Below are positions 25,671-35,168 of a DNA stretch of 64,000 nucleotides, piece by piece. Numbering within the stretch: the stretch's first letter is position 1; each line of letters begins with the position of its first letter. The notes beneath the pieces were generated by a model. The model saw only the letters and a list, made by a program, of their open reading frames with translations, ran no database searches and was not told the origin of the DNA. Position numbers and translations under genes: made by a program. The stretch spans positions 3,844,001 through 3,908,000 of the forward strand of contig NZ_CP009110.1 of the NCBI RefSeq assembly GCF_000739085.1, in the 5' to 3' direction. This DNA comes from Amycolatopsis methanolica 239 (GTDB lineage: Bacteria; Actinomycetota; Actinomycetes; Mycobacteriales; Pseudonocardiaceae).

Positions 25671-26638
25671 TCGGGCCGATCGCGGACGGGCCGGTCGACG
25701 TCCACGCGCACTGGCTGCCCGCCGAGCTGTTCGGCCTCCCTCCGGGCGCGCCGTTCGGGCCGCTGCGCGACTCCGGCGGCGAGCTCTACCTGGGCGAGGT
25801 GCCCCTGTCCATCCCGACGCGGGCCATGAGCGACGTGCCCGCGATCCTCGCCGACACCGCCGCGGCCGGGCTCGGCGTGCGGGTGCTGTCGGCCCCGCCG
25901 TTCGCCTTCCCCGTCGCGGGCCCGGCGGCCGAGTACGTGGACGCGTTCAACACCGCGCTCGCCGAGGTCGTGGCGTCCGCTGATGCTGCGCTCGCCGGGC
26001 TCGGCCTGGTCTCCCTCGACGACGACGCGGTGGCGACCGCGCAGCTGAAGCGGCTCGCGGCGCAGCCGGGGATCGCGGGGGTGGCGATCCCGCCGCTGCT
26101 CGGGGGCGAGTCGCTGGACCGCGGCGGGCTGCGGCACGTGCTCGGCGAGTCCGCGCGGCTCGGCCTCTCGGTGCTGGTGCACCCGATGCAGCTGCCGCGC
26201 CCGGAGTGGCGAGACCACTACCTGGCCAACCTGCTCGGCAACCCGGTCGAAACCGCCACGGCGGTCGGCGCGCTGCTGCTCGGCGGGGTGCTCGACCAGC
26301 TGCCGGACCTGCGGATCTGCTTCGTGCACGGCGGCGGCTGCACGCCCGGGGTGCTGGGCCGGTGGGACCACGGCTGGCACACCCGGGCCGACGTGCGCCG
26401 CGACTCGTCGCGCCCGCCGGGTGAAGCGGTCCGGGCCCTGTGGTTCGACACGGTCACCCACGACCCGGAGCTGCTGCACCTGTTGACCACGCGGGTGGGC
26501 GAGCACGCGGTCGTGTGCGGCAGCGACCACCCGTTCGACATGGCGCAGCCGGACCCGGTCGGGTTCGCCACCGCGGCCGGCCTGGACGTCGCGACCCTGG
26601 CCGCCAACGCGCGGGCGTTCCTCGGGGCCGGCTCGTGA
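25667..26638 (+). CDS. amidohydrolase 2 family (ACMSD-like decarboxylase/hydrolase)
   Basis: A 323-residue TIM-barrel metalloenzyme of the amidohydrolase-2 family, which includes aminocarboxymuconate semialdehyde and resorcylate decarboxylases. The zinc ligands are visible as HxH in VDVHAHWLP (near residue 13), His in [10 protein letters not shown] (near 168), His in [10 protein letters not shown], and Asp in [10 protein letters not shown] (near 283). The start is the GTG at 25667 that overlaps the cupin stop, and the stop overlaps the GTG of the OYE gene. Such tight coupling means one stoichiometric pathway. A decarboxylation or ring-opening hydrolysis step in aromatic breakdown is inferred. 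Confidence 0.85.
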   Translation: MIGPIADGPVDVHAHWLPAELFGLPPGAPFGPLRDSGGELYLGEVPLSIPTRAMSDVPAILADTAAAGLGVRVLSAPPFAFPVAGPAAEYVDAFNTALAEVVASADAALAGLGLVSLDDDAVATAQLKRLAAQPGIAGVAIPPLLGGESLDRGGLRHVLGESARLGLSVLVHPMQLPRPEWRDHYLANLLGNPVETATAVGALLLGGVLDQLPDLRICFVHGGGCTPGVLGRWDHGWHTRADVRRDSSRPPGEAVRALWFDTVTHDPELLHLLTTRVGEHAVVCGSDHPFDMAQPDPVGFATAAGLDVATLAANARAFLGAGS

Positions 26639-27736
26639 GCAGGCTGTTCACCTCGCTGACGCTGCGGGAGCTGACGGTGCCGAACCGGGTGTGGCTGTCC
26701 CCGATGTGCCAGTGCAGCGCCGGGGCGGACGGGGTGCCGGGCGACTGGCACCTGGTCCACCTCGGCGCCCGCGCCGCCGGCGGGTTCGGGATGCTGATCA
26801 CCGAGTCCACCGCGGTGTCCCCGGAGGCGCGGATCAGCGCGCGGGACACCGGTCTGTGGTCGGACGCGCAGGTCGCGGGCTGGCGGCGGATCACCGGGTT
26901 CGCGCACGCGCAGGGCATGCCGATCGCGGTGCAGCTGGGTCATGCCGGGCGGAAGGCGTCGGCGTTCGCGCCGGGAGAGGGGCGCGGCACGGTGCCGGCG
27001 GGCGAGGGCGGCTGGACACCGCTCGCGCCGTCCCCGTCGCCTGCCGCGGCTTCGCGACCCCGGCGGAAGCGACGGAATCCGACCTGGCCCGGGTCGTGGC
27101 GGACTTCGCCGCGGCGGCCCGGCGGGCGGTGGACGCGGGGTTCGACGCGATCGAGATCCACGCCGGCCACGGGTACCTGCTGCACCAGTTCCTGTCGCCG
27201 CGGGCGAACCGGCGCACCGACCGCTACGGCGGCGGGTTCGGCAACCGGGTGCGGTTGCTGCTGGAGGTGATCGGCGCGGTGCGCGCTGGGTGGCCAGCGG
27301 AACGCCCGTTGCTGGTGCGGTTGTCGGCGACGGACGGGGTCGAGGGCGGGTGGACCGCCGCGGAGACCGCCGATCTGGCGCCGCTGCTGCACGACCGCGG
27401 GGTGGACCTGATCGACGTGGGCACCGGCGGGCTCGACCCGGACCAGCGGATCCCCGTCGGGCCGGGGTACCAGGTCCCGTTCGCCGAGCAGGTCCGCGCC
27501 CGGACGGCGCTGCCGGTCGGCGCGGTCGGCCTGATCACCGAGCCGGACCAGGCGGAGGCGATCCTGGCGCCGCGAAGTCCGCGGACGTGGTGCTGCTGGC
27601 GCGGGAGGCCCTGCGCAACCCGGCGTGGCCCCTGCACGCCGCGGAAACCCTGGACCCCGGCTCGGCGCGGGAGAAGTACCCGTGGCAGTACCTGCGCGCC
27701 GCACCCGCCGAGGGGGCGCCGGCCCGGCGGGACTGA
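26635..27736 (+). pseudogene. old-yellow-enzyme family NADH:flavin oxidoreductase with two frameshifts
   Basis: From the GTG at 26635 the frame encodes [17 protein letters not shown] and [12 protein letters not shown], typical of FMN-binding old-yellow enzymes. Near 27042 one base appears lost in 'ccgtccccgtcg'. The protein then continues in a second frame through [20 protein letters not shown] and [10 protein letters not shown] to the 2-residue repeat around [12 protein letters not shown]. Near 27570 the frame changes once more and ends with [20 protein letters not shown] at 27736. The three pieces add up to the normal length of about 360 residues with nothing else missing. Two small indels alone separate it from an intact ene-reductase, so sequencing error is a serious alternative. 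It is the last gene of the catabolic operon. Confidence 0.75.
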
Positions 27737-27781
27737 CCTGCCCCAGCCCCGCGCGCACCTTGCGCGCGCTGCTCGGCGAGC

Positions 27782-27808
27782 CCCGAGGCGGCTGCCTGCC
27801 GCCTCGGG
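27782..27808. terminator. bidirectional hairpin between convergent genes
   Basis: CCCGAGGCGGC (27782-27792) and GCCGCCTCGGG (27798-27808) form a perfect 11-bp stem with a five-base loop. It is placed between the end of the catabolic operon on the plus strand and the end of the thiolase gene on the minus strand. Confidence 0.65.
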
Positions 27809-27828
27809 TCAGCCGACCGAGCGGGTGG

Positions 27829-29040
27829 TCAGCTCACCCGCTCGAACACCGCCGCCAGGCCCTGCCCGCCGCCGATGCACATCGTCTCCAGGCCGTACCG
27901 CACCTCCCGGCGGGTCATCTCCCGGGCGAGCGTCGCCAGGATCCGGGCGCCCGTCGCCCCCACCGGGTGGCCCAGCGACACACCGGAACCGTTGACGTTG
28001 AACCGCTCGTCGGTGTCGCTCAACCCGAGTGTGCGGGTGCAGGCCAGCACCTGCGCGGCAAAGGCCTCGTTCAGCTCGATCAGGTCCAGGTCGTTCAGCG
28101 ACAGCCCGGCCTTGGCCAGCGCCGCGCGGGTGGCGGGCACGGGGCCGATGCCCATCGTCTCGGCAGGCACCCCGGCGCGCGCGAACGACACCAGCCGCAC
28201 CAGCGGGCGCAGGCCGAGCTTCTCCGCGGTTTCCCGGCTGGTGACCAGGCAGGCCGCGGCGGCGTCGTTCTGGCCGCTCGCGTTGCCCGCGGTGACCGTG
28301 GCCTCCGGGTCGGTGCGGATCATCACCGGCTTCAGCTTCGCCAGGCCCTCCGCGGTGGTGTCCGGGCGCGGGTGCTCGTCGGCGTCGACCACCGTCTCGC
28401 CCTTCCGCGACTTCACCGTGACCGGGACGATCTCGTCCTTGAACAGCCCGCCCTCGATCGCCCGCGCCGCCCGCTGCTGGGACCGCAGGGCGAGCGCGTC
28501 CTGGTCCTCGCGGGAGATGCCGTGCTCGCGGCGCAGGTTCTCGGCGGTCTCGATCATCCCGCCCGGGATCGGGTGGTGCACCCCGCCCGCGGTGGCCCGG
28601 CCACGCGCCAGCGAATCGTGCAGCTGCAGGCCGGCGCCCTTGATGCCCCAGCGGCCCTCGTGCGTGTAGTACGGCGCGGCGCTCATCACCTCGGCGCCAC
28701 CGGCGAGCACGACGTCGCTGAACCCGGCGCGGATCTGCATGGCGGCGTCGAGCACGGCCTGCAGGCCGGAGCCGCAGCGGCGGTCGATCTGGATGCCGGT
28801 CACCGTGTCCGGCAGGCCGGCGTCGAGCGCGGCGACCCGCCCGATCGCGGGCGCCTCCGACGTCGGGTAGGCGTGCCCCAGGATCACCTCGTCGACGCGC
28901 TCCGGGTCCACGCCGGTGCGCTCCACGACGGCGGACAGCACGTGCGCGGCGAGCGCGGCGGGCGTCTGGCCGGCCAGCGCTCCCCCGAACCGCCCGATCG
29001 GCGTCCGCAGCGGCTCGCAGATCACGACATCGACGGACAT
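27829..29040 (-). CDS. acetyl-CoA acetyltransferase (thiolase)
   Basis: A 403-residue cytosolic thiolase joining or cleaving acyl-CoA units. The acylated cysteine lies in [11 protein letters not shown] (near residue 90), the catalytic histidine in [12 protein letters not shown] (near 355), and the second cysteine in [10 protein letters not shown] (near 385). [15 protein letters not shown], the usual loop, is intact. The ATG at 29040 follows AAAGGACAACGG; a start five codons upstream lacks support. It is separated by a strong hairpin from the broken TetR gene on the same strand. Degradative rather than PHB-biosynthetic use is likely given the acyl-CoA ligase, SDR and MaoC genes nearby. Confidence 0.92.
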   Translation of the reverse strand: MSVDVVICEPLRTPIGRFGGALAGQTPAALAAHVLSAVVERTGVDPERVDEVILGHAYPTSEAPAIGRVAALDAGLPDTVTGIQIDRRCGSGLQAVLDAAMQIRAGFSDVVLAGGAEVMSAAPYYTHEGRWGIKGAGLQLHDSLARGRATAGGVHHPIPGGMIETAENLRREHGISREDQDALALRSQQRAARAIEGGLFKDEIVPVTVKSRKGETVVDADEHPRPDTTAEGLAKLKPVMIRTDPEATVTAGNASGQNDAAAACLVTSRETAEKLGLRPLVRLVSFARAGVPAETMGIGPVPATRAALAKAGLSLNDLDLIELNEAFAAQVLACTRTLGLSDTDERFNVNGSGVSLGHPVGATGARILATLAREMTRREVRYGLETMCIGGGQGLAAVFERVS

Positions 29041-29118
29041 CCGTTGTCCTTTCACGGCTGGGCAGGGCTACGTCCGACGATCGCACCCCCGGACCATGAA
29101 GTCCAATATCCGATTCAA

Positions 29119-29151
29119 GCCGCACTGAGACGACGAGCGTCTCAGTGCGGC
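29119..29151 (-). terminator. 14-bp hairpin behind the broken TetR gene
   Basis: GCCGCACTGAGACG (29119-29132) and CGTCTCAGTGCGGC (29138-29151) pair perfectly around a five-base loop. The arm on the right includes the TetR stop codon. It isolates the TetR gene from the thiolase promoter downstream. Confidence 0.65.
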
Positions 29152-29705
29152 GGCCGCAGCGCCGGGAACCCGATGTCGCTGAGCACCTGCGCGGTCTCGT
29201 CGGCCGTCGAGGTGATCGTGCCCTGCACCGCCCACCGGGTGAAGAACCGCTCCAGCTGGCTGACCAGCAGCTCGATCCGCAGGTGCGCCTCGGCCCGCCG
29301 CTGCGAGCCCCACCGTTCCAGGTACCGCGGCATCGCGGCGGGCAGCTCGCCGACCGCGCGCTTGGCGATGGCCCGGAGCTCCGGTTCGAGCGCGACCGCC
29401 TCGTCCCACGCGGGCAGGATCGCCTGGTTCTCCTCGAACCACGCGACCGCGCCCCGCATCCAGCGGGTGAACGCGGCGCGCGAGCCGGTGGCGAGCACCT
29501 CGTCCAGCTCCGCGGACACCGCGACCGCACGCTGCGCCATCGTCTCCGCGCCGATCTTCTGCAGCACCTCCAGCTTGCCGGTGAAGTGCGGGTAGAACGT
29601 CGCGCGGCTGCACCCGACCGTGGAGACGATGTCGTCGATCGCCACCGCCGCGTAGCCGCGCTCCACGAAACAGCGCCTTGGCGTGCTCCAGCAGGTCGCG
29701 AACAT
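29142..29705 (-). pseudogene. TetR-family regulator with frame breaks at the N-terminus
   Basis: The body is a clear TetR regulator: ERGYAAVAIDDIVSTVGCSRATFYPHFTGK forms the helix-turn-helix, followed by an all-helical ligand domain ending FPALRPPH. The first helix reads correctly (RDLLEHAKALF) only in another frame. An extra T in 'gctgtttcgtgg' near 29672 shifts it, and the frame of that helix meets a TGA before any start codon. At least one lesion, probably two, therefore separates the ATG at 29705 from the working frame. It is divergent from a heavily decayed monooxygenase gene that it probably once controlled. Confidence 0.65.
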
Positions 29706-29748
29706 GTCAGAGTGTTCAGCGGCATCGTGGCCAGCGGAAGAGGCATCC

Positions 29749-30742
29749 GTGAGGTCACTCCCCACCGTCTGCATCATCGGCGCCGGCTGCTCCGGCTTCG
29801 CCACGGCGAAGCGATTGCGCGACCACGGCATCCCTTACGACTGCTTCGAGATGTCCGACGACGTCGGCGGCAACTGGTACTTCGGCAATCCCAACGGGCG
29901 CTCGGCCTGCTGCGATCGCTACGCATCGACACCTCGACCACGCGCCTGCAGTTCGAGGACTTCCCGGCGGGCGCGGACTGGCCGCACTTCCCGCACCATT
30001 CGCTGATCCACCAGTACTTCCGCGACTAGGTCGACCACTTCGGACTGCGCGAGACGATCACCTTCAACACCGCGGTCGAGCACGCGGCCCGGCAACCCGA
30101 CGGCAGGTGGCGGATCACCCTGTCCACGGGCGAGACCCGGGACTACGACGCGCTCGTGGTCGCCAACGGCCACCACTGGAACCCGTACCTGCCCGACTAC
30201 CCCCGCACGTTCGACGGGCCGGTCCTGCACAGCCACGCCTGCCGCAGCCCGTTCGACCCGGTCGACATGCGGGACAAGCGGATCGTCGTGGTGGGCATGA
30301 TCGCGCGGCCCGTGCGGGTGTCCGCACGGCGCGGCGTGTGGGTGCTGTCGAAGTACCGCGGCGGCAAACCGGCCGACAAGATGATGATGCCGCCGTGGAT
30401 GCCGAAGAAGATCGGCCTACCGGGCACCGGCTGCCGCTGTTCAAGCGGATCGTCACGCCCGGAATCGGCAACCCCTGCTTCGCCGGCCTGGCGCAGGCGT
30501 CGCCGACGATCGTCAACCTCGCCGAGCAGCAGAGCAAGCTCATCGCGCGGCACCTGACCGGGGAGTACGAGCTGCCGGACGTCGCGGAGATGGCGGCCAC
30601 CATCGCGCGCGACGAGGCCAAGCACCTCGGGCAGTACTACTCCGCGCCGCGGCACACCATCCAGCTCGACTTCGCCCGCTACGTGCGGGAACTGCACCGT
30701 GAGATCGAGGCGGGCCGGAAACGGGCGGCGGCCGTCCGGTGA
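29749..30742 (+). pseudogene. flavin-containing monooxygenase, heavily decayed
   Basis: The gene starts at the GTG at 29749 with a sound FAD site (CIIGAGCSGFATAKRL) and GNWYFGNPNG. A frame change near 29905 follows. The frame then reads RSLRIDTSTTRLQFEDFP, until a TAG at 30027-30029 stands where relatives have tyrosine (YFRD-stop-VDHFGL). After VVVGM the NADPH-site segment (GNS-type) is gone and the text jumps to RPVRVSARRGVWVLS. A second large gap joins KKIGLPG to HRLPLFKRIVTPGIG. The C-terminus (ARDEAKHLGQYYSAPRHTIQLDF) is well kept. Two internal deletions, a nonsense codon and frameshifts make this a genuine pseudogene. Relatives oxidise ketones, amines or sulfides. Confidence 0.85.
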
Positions 30743-31828
30743 ACGGCCACTGCGACCCGCGGTTCGCCGCACTCGGCGACCTGCTGGCGGAGCGGCTGCG
30801 CGACGGCGCGGAGGCGGGCGCGTCGGTCTGCGTGATCGCCGATGGCGTGGTCGCGGTGGACCTGTGGGGCGGCTCGGCCGCGCCCGGGGTGCCGTGGACG
30901 CGGGACACGCTGGTCACCACGTACTCGCTGACCAAGACGATGGTGGCGCTGGTGGCGCTCGCACTGGTGGACCGGGGGGCAGCTGGACCCGGACGCGCCG
31001 GTGGCGCGGTACTGGCCGGAGTTCGGCGCCGCGGGCAAGGACGGCGTGCTGGTGCGGCACGTCCTGGGCCACACCTCGGGGGTGTGCGGGTGGGACTCGC
31101 CGGTCACCTTGGAAGACATCTGCGACGTGGAACGGGCGGCGGCGCTGCTGGCGGCGCAGGAGCCGTGGTTCCCGCCGGGCGGGGCCTCCGGGTACCAGGC
31201 GGTCAGCCACGGCCACCTGGTCGGCGAGATCGTGCGGCGCGTGACCGGCCGGTCGCTGGGCACGGTGCTGCGGTCGGAGTTCGCGGACCCACCGGGAGCG
31301 GACTACTGACTGGGCGCACCGGAGGACGTGGACGCCCGGGTCGCCACACTCGTTGCACCTGAATCGTCCGGTGTGGACTACGCCGCCCTCGACCCGATCG
31401 CGGTGCGCACGCTGACGAACCCGCTGATCCCACCCTCGGTGACGACCACGCGGCCGTTCCTGGCGGCCGAGCTGGGCGGGCTGAACGGCCAGGGCAACGC
31501 GCGCTCGGTGGCGCGGCTGCAGTCGGTCGTCTCCCACGGCGGCGCGATCGACGGCAGGCGGTTCGTGGCGGAGTCCACTGTGGAGCGGATCTTCCAGGTG
31601 CAGGCCGACGGGGTGGACCGGGTGCTCGGCACGCCCGTCCGGTTCGGACCCGGCTAGGCGGTCGACGGCCACACCTGCTGGTGGAGCGGGTTCGGCGGTG
31701 CGGTGGTGCTGAACGACCTCGACCGGCGGCTGACCTTCGCCTACGTCATGAACCGGATGACACCGGGCCTGGTGAACGCGCCGAACACCACTGCCTACCT
31801 CGCCGCGCTGCGCTCCTGCCTGGACTAG
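30739..31828 (+). pseudogene. serine hydrolase/esterase of the beta-lactamase fold (EstB-like), decayed
   Basis: The GTG overlaps the stop of the monooxygenase remnant, so the two genes were co-translated. The serine motif SLTKTM (SxxK) lies near residue 63. An extra G in the run at 30974-30979 breaks the frame, which resumes as [16 protein letters not shown]. Further on, TGA at 31307 replaces a tryptophan (ADY-stop-LGAPED) and TAG at 31655 replaces a probable tyrosine (GPG-stop-AVDG). The tail WWSGFGGAVVLNDLDRR to YLAALRSCLD is normal. The pairing of a flavin monooxygenase with an esterase and a TetR suggests a former Baeyer-Villiger-type pathway, ketone to ester to acid, now lost. Confidence 0.8.
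31573..31584. repeat. iterated word GTCCACWGTGGA, copy 3
   Basis: GTCCACTGTGGA lies inside the decayed esterase gene and is kept exactly although the gene around it has stop codons. Confidence 0.6.
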
Positions 31829-32958
31829 CGAGCCGCGAACGGGCCGCCGAACGCGAGCTTGGCGAACCGCTCCCCCATGAGCCGGTGGGTCGCCGCGTCG
31901 GGGTGGAGGTTGTCGGGCAGCGGGCGGTCGTTCTCGCCGTGGAGGTCGCGGCCGTCGAGGTAGTGCAGGTTCTCGTCGGCGCGCTCCGCGACGATCCGCG
32001 CCAGCTCGTCCCGGATCACGCGCAACGTCAGCTTCCCCGCGGCGCGCTCGGCCGGGTCACCGGTGGCCCGGAACCGCACCACGCCCGACTTCAGCGCCTC
32101 AACGTCGAACGCGCCGGGTCCCGGCGTGTCCTCGTGGATCGGGCACCAGATCGGGGACACGACCAGCAGCGGCGCGCCCGGGTGCCGGTCGCGGATCGTG
32201 TCGAGGAAACCGTGCACCGCCGGCGTGAACGCACGCAGCCGCATCACGTCGCCGTTCACCAGATTGATCCCGATCTTGACGCTGATCAGGTCGGCCGGCG
32301 TGTCGCGCATGACGCGTGCGGTGAACGGGTCCAGCATCGCACTGCCGCTGAAGCCCAGGTTCACCAGCTCGGCCCCGCCCAGGCCGGCGGCGACCGCGGG
32401 CCAGGTGGTGACCGGGCTGGCCGCGTCCGAGCCGTGGCTGATCGAGCTGCCGTGGTGCAGCCACACCCGCCCGCGCGTGGGCGACGGCGAGACCGGCGCG
32501 TCGGTGCGCAGCGCGATCAGCTCGGTGATCTCGTTGTGCGGCAACCAGATCTCCACGTCCTTGTCGTGGCCGGGCAGGCTGTCGAACCGGACCGTGCCGG
32601 GCGGTCCGGGCTCCATCCGGGCCGCGCCACCGGCCAGGTCGATGTGGACGGTGTTACCGCCGCCGACTCCGCCCTGCGCGGTCAGCCGTCCGTCGACGAG
32701 CAGGTCGTACACGCCGTCCGGCCGCGGCGGGGCGCCCACGTAGGACCGGGTGGTGCGCAGCGCGTCCAGCTCGATCACGGTCGCGCGGGTGCGGAAGGCC
32801 AGCCGCACGCCGGAGGGTTGCGACTCCGCCATGCGGAGCTGCGCGTCGGCCCGGGCGCGCGCCCAGGCGGGCAGCCGGTGCGGCACCAGGCCGTGCGCAC
32901 CGGACTCGACGTCCAGGGCGCCGCGTAGCAGGTCCGCGGTCAGGGGTGTGGTGATCAC
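31825..32958 (-). CDS. SGNH/GDSL-family hydrolase
   Basis: A 377-residue protein with an N-terminal beta-rich domain (about 1-170) and a C-terminal SGNH-fold esterase domain. The nucleophile block reads VWLHHGSSISHGSDA (Ser in HGSSIS, a GDS variant), the glycine block is ELVNLGFSGSA, the asparagine block is VKIGINLVNGD, and the Asp-His pair is DNLHPDAATHRL. The acid and histidine are thus in place. The GTG at 32958 overlaps the TetR stop by four bases (GTGA). No signal peptide is seen, so it acts inside the cell, probably deacylating a small ester. It is the third gene of a minus-strand unit: ligase, TetR, hydrolase. Confidence 0.82.
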   Translation of the reverse strand: MITTPLTADLLRGALDVESGAHGLVPHRLPAWARARADAQLRMAESQPSGVRLAFRTRATVIELDALRTTRSYVGAPPRPDGVYDLLVDGRLTAQGGVGGGNTVHIDLAGGAARMEPGPPGTVRFDSLPGHDKDVEIWLPHNEITELIALRTDAPVSPSPTRGRVWLHHGSSISHGSDAASPVTTWPAVAAGLGGAELVNLGFSGSAMLDPFTARVMRDTPADLISVKIGINLVNGDVMRLRAFTPAVHGFLDTIRDRHPGAPLLVVSPIWCPIHEDTPGPGAFDVEALKSGVVRFRATGDPAERAAGKLTLRVIRDELARIVAERADENLHYLDGRDLHGENDRPLPDNLHPDAATHRLMGERFAKLAFGGPFAAR

Positions 32959-33533
32959 GATCCGGTCCTCCCGGGCCAGCTCCGCAGGATGACGTCGAGG
33001 ACCTCGAGGATCCGCGACCAGGACTCGCCGGGCTCGGGCGCGCTGTGGCCGAACGCGCCGCCCGATTCGAGCTCGACAAAACCGTGCACGACGCTGCCCA
33101 GCAGCCGGACGGCGTGCGGGTGGTCGGCCTCCGGCACGTCGTAACCACGCAGGATCGCCTGCATCATCCGGGTGTGCCGGGGCCCGGCGCTCGCGGCCGC
33201 GTGCTCCGGGTCGAGCCGGAACTGCGCCGCCGCCCAGCGGCCCGGGTGCTCGTGGGCGTAGTCGCGGTAGACACCGGCGAAGGCGGCCAGCGCGTCCCGG
33301 CCGGCTCGCCCCGCCAGCGCGTCGGCGGCCCGGTCGGCGAGCTCGCCCACCGCGAGCAGCGCGACGCGGACCTTGAGGTCGTGGGCGCCCCGCACGTGCG
33401 AGTACAGGCTCGCGACCTGGACGCCGAACCGGCGGGCCACCGCCGACGGGGTCACCTCGTCGAACCCGGCCTCGTCGGCCAGCTCCGCCCCCGCCTGGAC
33501 CACGCGTTCCGTGGTCAGTCCCGCTCGCACCAT
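32955..33533 (-). CDS. TetR-family regulator with WHG-type C-terminal domain
   Basis: A 192-residue regulator. The helix-turn-helix is at about 10-55 (VVQAGAELADEAGFDEVTPSAVARRFGVQVASLYSHVRG). The C-terminal part (FAGVYRDYAHEHPGRWAAAQF, VRLLGSVVHGFVELESGGAFG) matches the TetR_C_33/WHG ligand domain. The ATG at 33533 lies 12 bases after the ligase stop. AT-rich palindromes sit just upstream, within the ligase 3' end, and may be its own operator. Its position between an acyl-CoA ligase and an esterase suggests that it senses the acid or acyl-CoA handled by them. Confidence 0.85.
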   Translation of the reverse strand: MVRAGLTTERVVQAGAELADEAGFDEVTPSAVARRFGVQVASLYSHVRGAHDLKVRVALLAVGELADRAADALAGRAGRDALAAFAGVYRDYAHEHPGRWAAAQFRLDPEHAAASAGPRHTRMMQAILRGYDVPEADHPHAVRLLGSVVHGFVELESGGAFGHSAPEPGESWSRILEVLDVILRSWPGRTGS

Positions 33534-33545
33534 GCCTAAAGCGTA

Positions 33546-35168
33546 TCAGGAATTTCCTAAATGTTTTAGGAGGAGGTCGCGGGCCCAGGCCAGCTCGAGC
33601 TTCCCGGTGGGCGTGCGGCGCAGCTCGGGCAGCAGCGCGATCGTGCGCGGCACCTTGTACCCGGCCAGGCCACGGCGCACCCATTCCCGCAGTTCCCCGG
33701 CGGACAAGGTCGCCGACGCGGTCGCGACCACCGCCGCGACGCGCTCGCCCCAGGTCTCGTCCGGCAGGCCGACCACGACCGCGTCGGTGACCTCGGGGTG
33801 GGTCAGCAACGCGTCCTCGACCTCCTGCGGGTACACCTTCTCGCCGCCGGTGTTGATCACCCCGGCTCCGCGGCCGAGGAACCGGATCGCCCCGTCGGCC
33901 TCGACGGCGGCCAGGTCGCCGGGGATGGCGTAGCGGACGCCGCCGATCGTGCGGAACGTCGTGGCCGTCTTCGCCGAGTCCTTGTAATAGCCGAGCGGGA
34001 TCGGGCCGCGGTAGGCGAGCACGCCGGGCTCGCCGCTGCCGGGCGTCACCTCGACGTCGCCGGGGCCGAACACCTTCGTCGCGGGCACCGGGAAGAACCG
34101 CGACGGCAGATCGTCCACAGTGGAGGTCACCGCGAACGCGAACGGCCCGCCCTCGCTGGAGGCGATCGCGTCGAAGATCGTGACGCCCGCCCGCTCGTGC
34201 AACGCGTGCTTGAGCCGGTCGGACAGCGCTGTGCCGGAGCTGATCACCGACCGCAGCGAGCCGAGGTCGTGCGGTCTCCCCCGCCGCTCCGCCGCGACCA
34301 GCTCGTCGACCAGCGGACGGCACACGGCGTTGCCCGCGACGATGATCGTGCGCGCCCGCCGCGCGGCGACCGTCATCCAGACGTGGCGCGGATCGAGCGC
34401 GCCGGGATTGGTGGTGATCACCCGGCCGCCGGTGAGCAGCGCGCCCATCGAGTTGAACAGGCCCGTGCCGTGCATCAGCGGCACGACCGGGATCGTCGCG
34501 TGCGAGCGGTCCTCGGCGTGCGCGTCGATCGCGAGACCGACGGCCTCGGTGAGGGTGGTGGGCAGCTCCCGCGCGCCCAGCGGGCGGAAGACCGGCACGA
34601 ACAGCGAGTGCAGCAGATCGGACTGCCGCCAGATGACCCCCTTCGGCTTGCCGGTGGTGCCGCCGGTGTACATGAAGATCTCGTCCGAGCCGAACCGGTG
34701 CTCCGGCGGCCGCGGCCGCATGTCCGCGAGGAGTTCCTCCAGTTCCGGCGCTGCGGGCCCGGGCTCCGCGGCGGGTCCGGCGCGGACCAGCAGCCGCAGG
34801 GCCGGCACGTGCGCCGCGGCGTGGCGCAGGTTCGGCGCGAGCGCGCCGCTGAACACCACCGCCGCCGCGTCGGCATCGGTCAGCAGCGCCGTCAGCTCGT
34901 CGGCGGTGTACCGGTAGTTCGCGTTGACCGGCACGGCGCCGATCTTGAACGCGGCGAACACGGTTTCCAGGTAGGCCGCGCCGTTGTGGAGGTAGCAGGC
35001 CACCTTGTCGCCCGCCCGCACCCCGGCCTCTTCGAACGCGGTGGCCAGCCGGGCGGCGCGGTCGTCGAACTCCGCGTAGGTGAGGTCGCGCCCCGGTTCG
35101 GAGATCGCGACCGCGTCCGGCAGGCCACGGGCCACGGCCTCCCACACGGTGCCGAAGGAGACGTCCAT
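33546..35168 (-). CDS. acyl-CoA synthetase (AMP-forming)
   Basis: A 540-residue ANL-superfamily ligase activating a carboxylic acid with ATP and CoA. Motifs in order are the P-loop IFMYTGGTTGKPKGVIW (near residue 165), IFDAIASSEGG (A5-like), FRTIGGVRYAIPGDLAAVEADG (A7) and FLGRGAGVINTGGEKVYPQEVEDAL (A8), with the catalytic lysine of A10 in RRTPTGKLEL. The ATG at 35168 is followed at once by the N-terminal domain. It is divergent from an SDR/MaoC pair, and the genes could jointly carry out activation, hydration and oxidation of a branched or cyclic acid. The final codons contain the proposed TetR operator. Confidence 0.9.
   Translation of the reverse strand: MDVSFGTVWEAVARGLPDAVAISEPGRDLTYAEFDDRAARLATAFEEAGVRAGDKVACYLHNGAAYLETVFAAFKIGAVPVNANYRYTADELTALLTDADAAAVVFSGALAPNLRHAAAHVPALRLLVRAGPAAEPGPAAPELEELLADMRPRPPEHRFGSDEIFMYTGGTTGKPKGVIWRQSDLLHSLFVPVFRPLGARELPTTLTEAVGLAIDAHAEDRSHATIPVVPLMHGTGLFNSMGALLTGGRVITTNPGALDPRHVWMTVAARRARTIIVAGNAVCRPLVDELVAAERRGRPHDLGSLRSVISSGTALSDRLKHALHERAGVTIFDAIASSEGGPFAFAVTSTVDDLPSRFFPVPATKVFGPGDVEVTPGSGEPGVLAYRGPIPLGYYKDSAKTATTFRTIGGVRYAIPGDLAAVEADGAIRFLGRGAGVINTGGEKVYPQEVEDALLTHPEVTDAVVVGLPDETWGERVAAVVATASATLSAGELREWVRRGLAGYKVPRTIALLPELRRTPTGKLELAWARDLLLKHLGNS
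33548..33570. promoter_or_regulatory. AT-rich palindromes upstream of the TetR gene
   Basis: AGGAATTTCCT (33548-33558) and CCTAAATGTTTTAGG (33556-33570) are overlapping palindromes, perfect about a one-base and a three-base centre respectively. They form the most AT-rich spot of the neighbourhood and overlap the last codons of the ligase gene. A TetR autoregulatory site, letting TetR and the hydrolase be expressed apart from the ligase, is inferred. Confidence 0.45.
34113..34124. repeat. iterated word GTCCACWGTGGA, copy 4
   Basis: GTCCACAGTGGA lies inside the acyl-CoA ligase gene (minus-strand gene, word written on the plus strand). Confidence 0.6.
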
